Below, piece after piece: positions 57,325-64,000 of a stretch of DNA of 64,000 bases. Where the stretch lies: the NCBI GenBank assembly GCA_024397875.1, contig CP073344.1, positions 3,277,001 to 3,341,000 on the forward strand. The letters are read 5' to 3'. The notes under the pieces are model-generated. The model saw only the letters and a program-made list of their open reading frames with translations. It was not told where the DNA came from and ran no database searches. Every line of letters starts with the position of its first letter. The stretch's first letter is position 1. The position numbers and the translations under genes are program-made. The DNA comes from Amphritea atlantica. Lineage in GTDB: Bacteria > Pseudomonadota > Gammaproteobacteria > Pseudomonadales > Balneatricaceae.

Positions 57325-59361
57325 ATGAAAAAACCAAATAAATCTGCCAACCTTGACTGGTCTTCTGAAGCCCCTTTATCAACAAAGTTCAATGACATCT
57401 ACTTCTCCATCGAAAACGGTCTCGCTGAAACCACCCACGTATTTCTCGACAGCAATGCGCTAAGCGACCGTTTCAAGACAACAGAGTCACTCACTATCGC
57501 CGAAACCGGCTTCGGTACCGGGCTTAATTTCCTGACGGCCTGGGCGTTGTTTAATGAACAGGCACCAGCTTCAGCAAAGCTACACTTCATCAGTGTCGAA
57601 AAGTATCCGATTGCACCTGATGATCTGACCAAAGCACTCGCGTTATGGCCTGAACTCAACGAGCTGTCTGAACAACTGATTGCTCAATATCCAAGTAACG
57701 TTCCGGGTTTTCACCGTCTATGTTTCGATAACGGCCGGGTGACCCTGACGCTAATGCTCGGTGATGCGGTTGAATGCTATCGCCAGCTGGATGCACAAGT
57801 CGACGCCTGGTTTCTGGATGGCTTTTCCCCCGCTAAAAATCCTGACATGTGGAGTCCGGCTTTATTTAAACAGGTCGCCAGACTCAGCAAGCCAGGCACA
57901 ACATTCGCGACCTTTACCTCTGCGGGCATTGTAAAGCGCGGGCTGAGAGCAGTGGGGTTTCAGGTCAAGAGAACGGATGGTTTTGGCCCAAAATGGGATA
58001 TGTTAACCGGTTGTTTTACCGCAGAAGCGTCAACGAAAGATACCGCACTCATGGAAGAAACGAAGCCTATGGAAGAAACAGCACCCATGGAAGAGACGGC
58101 ACCAACATTGTCGCCCGCCTGGTTCCAGCTACCCCACAAGCATACCGGTGACAGATCGGCGCTGATTATCGGTGCCGGAATAGCCGGATGTTCCACTGCA
58201 TACTCTTTGGCTAAGCGAGGCTGGAAAGTAACCCTTGTGGATAAAAACACCAGGATTGCCGCCGAAGGGTCGGGGAATCGTCAGGGGGCGCTGTATGCCA
58301 AACTCCCAGTGGAACCGATACCCGCCAGTCGCTTTCACCTTTCCGGCTTTCTCTACAGCAGCAACTTTCTTACACAGAATCTGGCAGATCACGCAGATAT
58401 CTGGTCACCCTGCGGCTTGTTACAGCTGGCGGCCAGTGATAAAGAACTGGCTAAACAACAAAAACTGGTAAAGTCCGGCAACTACCCCGACTCGGTGGTT
58501 CGGTTTGCAGACCAGTGTAAAGCTTCAGCGATTGCAGGAACGCCGCTCAGTAATAGCGGTCTGTTCTTTCCCGATGCCGGTTGGGTTACGCCCCCTTTAC
58601 TGTGTCAGTGGTTAGCTGACCAGCCAAATATCACCGTGGTCACTGATACTGAGATAACCCGACTCGAACGTGACGACAACCACTGGAAGGGCTACACCCG
58701 AAACAATCAAATACTGACCGCATCGGTTGCCGTCATCGCATCGGCAGCTGACAGCAGATTGTTTGAACAGCTTAACCATCTGCCTGTACAGACTATTCGT
58801 GGCCAGGTCTCTCTCACCAATGCTGTGAACGATGCGCCACAACTGAAAACGGTTCTCTGTAGCGAAGGTTATATCTCTCCTGCCAAAGAGGGACGTCTCT
58901 GTTTTGGTGCGACCTTTGACCTTAGAGATGACGCAACGGATATTCGTGATTCGGGCCACCAGCATAATCTTGCTAAAGTGTCTGATATGGCACCGGAACT
59001 TGGTGACTCGCTGTCCCAGTACCACACTGAAAAAGGGCTTGATGGCCGGGTTGGATTCCGCTGCGCATCACCGGACAAACTGCCAATCATTGGTCCGGTG
59101 CCTGTGTATGAGTCTTTTCTCAATGACTATGCGCGGTTACGCCATGATGCCAAGACTGTCATTGACACTCCACCGCATCATTTCCCCGGTTTATTCGCAA
59201 ATCTTGCACATGGATCAAAAGGCCTTATCAGTGGTCCAATAAGTGGAGAGATTATCGCTTCGATGCTTGATAACGAGCCTTTACCACTGGAAAAAGAGCT
59301 GGTTGATAAGCTGAGTCCTGCACGATTCATCATCAAGAATCTGATCAGACGGGCGATATAG
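57325..59361 (+). CDS. mnmC: bifunctional tRNA U34 methyltransferase/oxidoreductase MnmC
   Basis: MnmC finishes mnm5s2U34 in tRNA: the FAD domain removes the carboxymethyl group and the SAM domain methylates the amine. The 678-residue product has the methyltransferase half first (LTIAETGFGTGLNFLTAW; DAWFLDGFSPAKNPDMWS) and the DAO-type half second (ALIIGAGIAGCSTAYSLAKRGWKVTLVDKN, near 275-305). They are joined by a linker with three repeats of MEET(K/A)P. ATG 57325 gives the family N terminus; upstream frame-extending codons are unlikely to be coding. Transcribed away from rmlB. Confidence 0.94.
   Translation: MKKPNKSANLDWSSEAPLSTKFNDIYFSIENGLAETTHVFLDSNALSDRFKTTESLTIAETGFGTGLNFLTAWALFNEQAPASAKLHFISVEKYPIAPDDLTKALALWPELNELSEQLIAQYPSNVPGFHRLCFDNGRVTLTLMLGDAVECYRQLDAQVDAWFLDGFSPAKNPDMWSPALFKQVARLSKPGTTFATFTSAGIVKRGLRAVGFQVKRTDGFGPKWDMLTGCFTAEASTKDTALMEETKPMEETAPMEETAPTLSPAWFQLPHKHTGDRSALIIGAGIAGCSTAYSLAKRGWKVTLVDKNTRIAAEGSGNRQGALYAKLPVEPIPASRFHLSGFLYSSNFLTQNLADHADIWSPCGLLQLAASDKELAKQQKLVKSGNYPDSVVRFADQCKASAIAGTPLSNSGLFFPDAGWVTPPLLCQWLADQPNITVVTDTEITRLERDDNHWKGYTRNNQILTASVAVIASAADSRLFEQLNHLPVQTIRGQVSLTNAVNDAPQLKTVLCSEGYISPAKEGRLCFGATFDLRDDATDIRDSGHQHNLAKVSDMAPELGDSLSQYHTEKGLDGRVGFRCASPDKLPIIGPVPVYESFLNDYARLRHDAKTVIDTPPHHFPGLFANLAHGSKGLISGPISGEIIASMLDNEPLPLEKELVDKLSPARFIIKNLIRRAI
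58051..58104 (+). repeat. three 18-bp tandem repeats in the mnmC linker
   Basis: Units start ATGGAAGAAACGAAGCCT (58051), ATGGAAGAAACAGCACCC (58069) and ATGGAAGAGACGGCACCA (58087). They encode MEETKP-MEETAP-MEETAP between the two enzyme domains. Repeat number could vary between strains. Confidence 0.9.
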
Positions 59362-59395
59362 TATCTATCGTTTTTCAGGGTAGTAATAAACAGTT

Positions 59396-60061
59396 ATGGC
59401 ATTGGTAATTTACGATCAGGGTTATCGTATCCAGACACCGGTAAAGTCAATATTCCCCCCCCGCGGAGTAGAGCAGCTGAGTGCGACTGCCCGTACAGCA
59501 GAAGTAGGTGGCGAAAAGGACCATGAAAAGAATCATGCAGATCAGATTCTGCACCATGAATCCGGGCCTCAGGTAAAGGGAAACGCCCGCAAAGCCGCAT
59601 CTATCTACAGTCAGACCGGCGGCAGCAGTACCGCTCAGGAGCAACCACGCTCCTATATTCCTGCATCGCTGATTATGTCGCATCCGGTTCAGTCGGTATT
59701 ACAGGGCAGCAAAATACAATCGGCTTTGTACAAGATGAAGCAGTTTGGTATCAGCCACCTTCTGGTACTCTCTGGCGCCGGAAGGCTGATGGGAATTGTT
59801 ACAGAAAAACTCTTGCTGCAGTACCTGAGCTCTCACGGAGCCCAGCCACACAGTATTGAAGACACCATCGAACAATGCTATTCAAAGCAGGTGATTACCG
59901 CCACGCCGGATACTAATATTCGCCAACTGGCGGTCAGCTGCGTCGAACATCACCTGAGCTGTATTCCTATCGTTCAGGATAACGGCAGCCTGTTGGGGAT
60001 TATTACCCGAACGGATCTGCTGCAGTCACTGATCAATAACGAATGGCTGGACAGTCGATAA
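59396..60061 (+). CDS. CBS-domain protein of unknown function
   Basis: A 221-residue protein. The first 85 residues are hydrophilic and low in structure (Gly/Ala/Thr-rich). Two CBS domains follow: IMSHPVQSVLQGSKIQSALYKMKQFGISHLLVLSGAGRLMGIVTEK (about 93-138) and QVITATPDTNIRQLAVSCVEHHLSCIPIVQDNGSLLGIITRTDLLQSL (about 163-210). CBS pairs bind adenine nucleotides and act as sensors. No catalytic partner domain is attached. It is the only gene here apart from mnmC on the plus strand at this end. Confidence 0.75.
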   Translation: MALVIYDQGYRIQTPVKSIFPPRGVEQLSATARTAEVGGEKDHEKNHADQILHHESGPQVKGNARKAASIYSQTGGSSTAQEQPRSYIPASLIMSHPVQSVLQGSKIQSALYKMKQFGISHLLVLSGAGRLMGIVTEKLLLQYLSSHGAQPHSIEDTIEQCYSKQVITATPDTNIRQLAVSCVEHHLSCIPIVQDNGSLLGIITRTDLLQSLINNEWLDSR

Positions 60062-60068
60062 GTCTGCT

Positions 60069-60743
60069 TCAGTTTTTAAACCTGCCATTTCGATGAGGCA
60101 GAGCATTGTTGTTTTCATTGATCTGAATACTGTCATCCCGACCGCCGAACAGTCTGGCCAGAAACGCAAATACCTTTTTTACACCACGCCAGATCTTTGG
60201 CAGCAACCAGATCACCAGCGCGATAAAAAGCACCAGCGCTATCAGAAAAGCCACAGGATAGTTCAGTGCGGCCCATAAGCCACCAAATACGGCCAGGTCT
60301 TCTGTTACTGAGGCGGTCCAGTTGGTCACCGGTTCCGGGGAGGTATTAATCATCACCCGCCCGCCCGCTTTAAGGGCGTGGCTGGTAGCGGATAACGACC
60401 CACCGACCAGGGCGGCAGCGACAATAACCGCTTCATTCATATCACCCACCGCACCGGCAGCCAGTGCGGCGCCAGCGGGAATCCGGATAAAGGTATGCAG
60501 GGTATCCCAGCCGGTATCAACGCCGGGAATTTTATCGGCAAAAAACTCTACGCAGTACATAAACCCGGCAGCCATCAGCACCATCGGATCGGCAACTACT
60601 TCCAATCCGGCCGGCAGTTGCAGATTCCCCATATTGGCCATCAGACCCAGCATCAGGACCGTTGCATAGAGGTTGATGCCGCTGGCCCAGCCAACCCCCA
60701 TAGTCAGCGCAATCAGCGCTGTAATCTGTTCCAACTGATCCAT
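60069..60743 (-). CDS. DUF4126 family membrane protein
   Basis: A 224-residue protein with about five hydrophobic helices: MGVGWASGINLYATVLMLGLMANMG, PMVLMAAGFMYCVEFFADKIPGVDTGWDTLHTFIRIPAGAALAAGAVGDM, and the closing FLIALVLFIALVIWLLPKIWRGVKKVF. The match to DUF4126 is good; no function is known. It converges on the CBS-domain gene with a seven-base gap and no terminator that I can see. Confidence 0.82.
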   Translation of the reverse strand: MDQLEQITALIALTMGVGWASGINLYATVLMLGLMANMGNLQLPAGLEVVADPMVLMAAGFMYCVEFFADKIPGVDTGWDTLHTFIRIPAGAALAAGAVGDMNEAVIVAAALVGGSLSATSHALKAGGRVMINTSPEPVTNWTASVTEDLAVFGGLWAALNYPVAFLIALVLFIALVIWLLPKIWRGVKKVFAFLARLFGGRDDSIQINENNNALPHRNGRFKN

Positions 60744-60760
60744 AATGAGACCTCTGACAA

Positions 60761-60973
60761 CTATAAACTGTTACGGGCAACTATATTGCACTGTCCTGTA
60801 CTCTGGCTGAACAGTACCACTGCTTCCCCCTGTCTCAGTTTAGCTCTAACCTGCTCTATTCGCGTATCAGTGGTTGTTTCATTAAAGCCATAGTCAGTAC
60901 CGTCACGGGTGACAAACTCCTTTATCAGGCTTGTGAGCGTGTCGGGCTGCAGTTGTTCCCAGGGGATAATCAT
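60761..60973 (-). CDS. YheU family (UPF0270) small protein
   Basis: A 70-residue protein matching YheU: MIIPWEQLQPDTLTSLIKEFVTRDGTDYGFNETTTDTRIEQVRAKLRQGEAVVLFSQSTGQCNIV. Function unknown. The start lies four bases from the end of the upstream lipoprotein gene, so they are probably co-transcribed. Confidence 0.88.
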   Translation of the reverse strand: MIIPWEQLQPDTLTSLIKEFVTRDGTDYGFNETTTDTRIEQVRAKLRQGEAVVLFSQSTGQCNIVARNSL

Positions 60974-60976
60974 CGC

Positions 60977-61564
60977 TCACCAGGGCCAGCGAAAGAAGCT
61001 ATCTGCCCTTTCCCGGATACGGGGGCAGTTTTTCAGGTCTTGTCGGTACTGCTGCGCGCGCTGATCCACCGCGTCAGCCTGACGAATCAATTGCGGGTCG
61101 GGGCGATACTCCAGGCGATGCAGTCCGCCATGACCAATTCTCGAAGCGATATACAGTTTGCCTGCCTGATTCATATTCAGATCGTTGCGCTGGCTGGCCA
61201 TCTGTGCGTGCCAGCCGAGAAAATCCACGGCAGTGGTGATATCGGAAACGGCGCCGGCCCAGTTTTCACTCGCCACGCGATACTCTTCCCAGTCCGAATT
61301 AACCGGCACGATGTACGCGCTTGCCTCAGTACCGACCGGCATATTCAGCTCCGCCAGTGCGATATGCAACGGCAAACCCCAGCGACTTTCAGTGGCAACA
61401 GCCGCATCGAGCCAGTCATTATTCTCGTACAGTCCAAGACAAAACTGGTTATCTGGTTTTACAAATCGCTCTGGCACGACCTGAGCAATATCACTACACC
61501 CCTGCAGCACCATAGCACTTAACAAACATACCGGTATTGATCTGTAAAATGTCGATCTGCGCAT
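60977..61564 (-). CDS. lytic-transglycosylase-like lipoprotein
   Basis: A 195-residue lipoprotein. The N terminus MRRSTFYRSIPVCLLSAMVLQGC ends in a lipobox (LQGC), so Cys is lipidated. The mature part resembles the SLT-like protein family near ligA in pseudomonads: AAVATESRWGLPLHIALAEL carries the likely catalytic Glu, and VDFLGWHAQMASQRNDLNMNQAGKLYIASRIGHGGLHR matches the FIGWY...LYLAYHEGxGGY region of that family with substitutions. A degenerate or altered enzyme is possible. ATG 61564 begins the signal peptide; an upstream in-frame ATG at 61621 lies inside ligA. Confidence 0.65.
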   Translation of the reverse strand: MRRSTFYRSIPVCLLSAMVLQGCSDIAQVVPERFVKPDNQFCLGLYENNDWLDAAVATESRWGLPLHIALAELNMPVGTEASAYIVPVNSDWEEYRVASENWAGAVSDITTAVDFLGWHAQMASQRNDLNMNQAGKLYIASRIGHGGLHRLEYRPDPQLIRQADAVDQRAQQYRQDLKNCPRIRERADSFFRWPW

Positions 61565-61577
61565 CTGTCTGATACTC

Positions 61578-63614
<2,037 letters not shown>

Positions 63615-63627
63615 TTATCTGGAACTG

Positions 63628-64000
63628 TCAGGCGGTTGTGGTTTTTTTCAGTTTACGCATTTCAAACGTGCGGATGCGCTCGCGGTAGTGCTCTTTGGTC
63701 TGATCCCGCATGGTAGAACGGTTCTCATCCAATAATACGCCGTGCAGGTTTTTGGCCACGGCAACAGCGGTTGCCAGCATGCACTCGTAAGCATTCATCA
63801 CATCGCGGGGCTCTTCCATTGACATAAAGAAGGTGACCCCCCGGGTTTCCATATTATCCATGGTATCGATATCAAAATAGCCCGGTTCAAGCGCGTTGGT
63901 CATACTGAACTGGATTGCGCCCTGATCGATACCATCTTCATAGCGATGGAAGATTTTCATATCGCCATAGCGCATACCGCACGCCAGCAGAATTTGCAGC
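63628..64000 (-). CDS. zipA: cell division protein ZipA, C-terminal part (cut by window edge)
   Basis: ZipA anchors FtsZ to the membrane through its C-terminal FtsZ-binding domain. The frame is open to the window end, starting LQILLACGMRYGDMKIFHRYEDGIDQGAIQFSMTNALEPGYFDIDTMDNMETRGVTFFMSM, which is the ZipA C-domain. The N-terminal transmembrane helix and the P/Q linker are outside the window. The 19-bp gap to ligA and the order zipA-ligA support the call. The apparent ATG at 63975 is internal. Confidence 0.93.
   Translation of the reverse strand, partial: LQILLACGMRYGDMKIFHRYEDGIDQGAIQFSMTNALEPGYFDIDTMDNMETRGVTFFMSMEEPRDVMNAYECMLATAVAVAKNLHGVLLDENRSTMRDQTKEHYRERIRTFEMRKLKKTTTA

Overview
The window looks like chromosomal DNA from a marine gammaproteobacterium of the Oceanospirillales type (an Amphritea/Neptunomonas-like organism is my best guess, inferred from gene content and order only). 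Supporting signs are the murU-amgK muropeptide-recycling pair next to lptD-surA-pdxA-rsmA-apaGH, the rpsU-yqeY-dnaG-rpoD macromolecular synthesis operon, zipA-ligA, an Na+/H+ antiporter with its own regulator, a betaine-type osmolyte transporter and sulfotransferases in a glycan locus. Nearly everything is housekeeping; the accessory part is the glycan locus at about 41.2-57.2 kb.

Region by region. 0-4.1 kb: a ChvE-like sugar-binding protein, a GbpR-like LysR regulator and an outer-membrane porin; a near-identical palindrome lies upstream of the binding protein and of the porin, suggesting one sugar-uptake regulon. 4.1-11.3 kb: purT; an ion-channel gene whose pore lacks the usual selectivity filter and which is bracketed by inverted hairpin repeats; a proXWV-type transporter operon divergent from a MarR regulator across a strikingly symmetric promoter/operator; and a COG0523 metallochaperone preceded by a Zur-like box. 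11.4-17.0 kb: trpE, the divergent nhaA/nhaR pair (nhaA has a long leader ending in an intrinsic terminator), gph and rpe. 17.1-20.8 kb: DUF3530, djlA, murU, amgK. 20.9-30.1 kb: lptD-surA-pdxA-rsmA-apaG-apaH-glpE-cca-folM, tightly packed. 30.2-35.8 kb: M48 protease with LemA, folK-folB, a small secreted protein, plsY and tsaD. 36.0-40.9 kb: rpsU, yqeY, dnaG, rpoD and a CAT-anticodon tRNA, best read as tRNA-Ile2.

40.9-57.2 kb is a surface-glycan locus, all on the minus strand. It begins just after tandem degenerate copies of the 3' half of the tRNA, the usual footprint of repeated tRNA-site integration. Reading in transcription order it encodes rmlB, rmlA, a VioA-like aminotransferase, a WbqC-family protein, a second DegT-fold protein, a sulfotransferase, a Wzx-type flippase, a glycosyltransferase plus a second sulfotransferase, then (after a 1.2-kb gene-poor stretch) two GT2 glycosyltransferases, a C4-epimerase, a PglC-type initiating phosphoglycosyl transferase and a WbpM/PglF-like dehydratase. 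The likely product is a sulfated glycan containing a dTDP-4-amino-4,6-dideoxyhexose; no polymerase or chain-length regulator is visible. The middle of the locus is visibly AT-rich.

57.3-64 kb returns to core genes: mnmC, a CBS-domain protein, a DUF4126 membrane protein, yheU, a lytic-transglycosylase-like lipoprotein, ligA and the C-terminal part of zipA cut by the window edge.

I see no CRISPR array, prophage, intact insertion sequence or defence system. The observations I would follow up first are the covarying inverted repeats around the filterless channel, the symmetric proX/marR promoter, the nhaA leader and the tRNA-fragment array next to the glycan locus.
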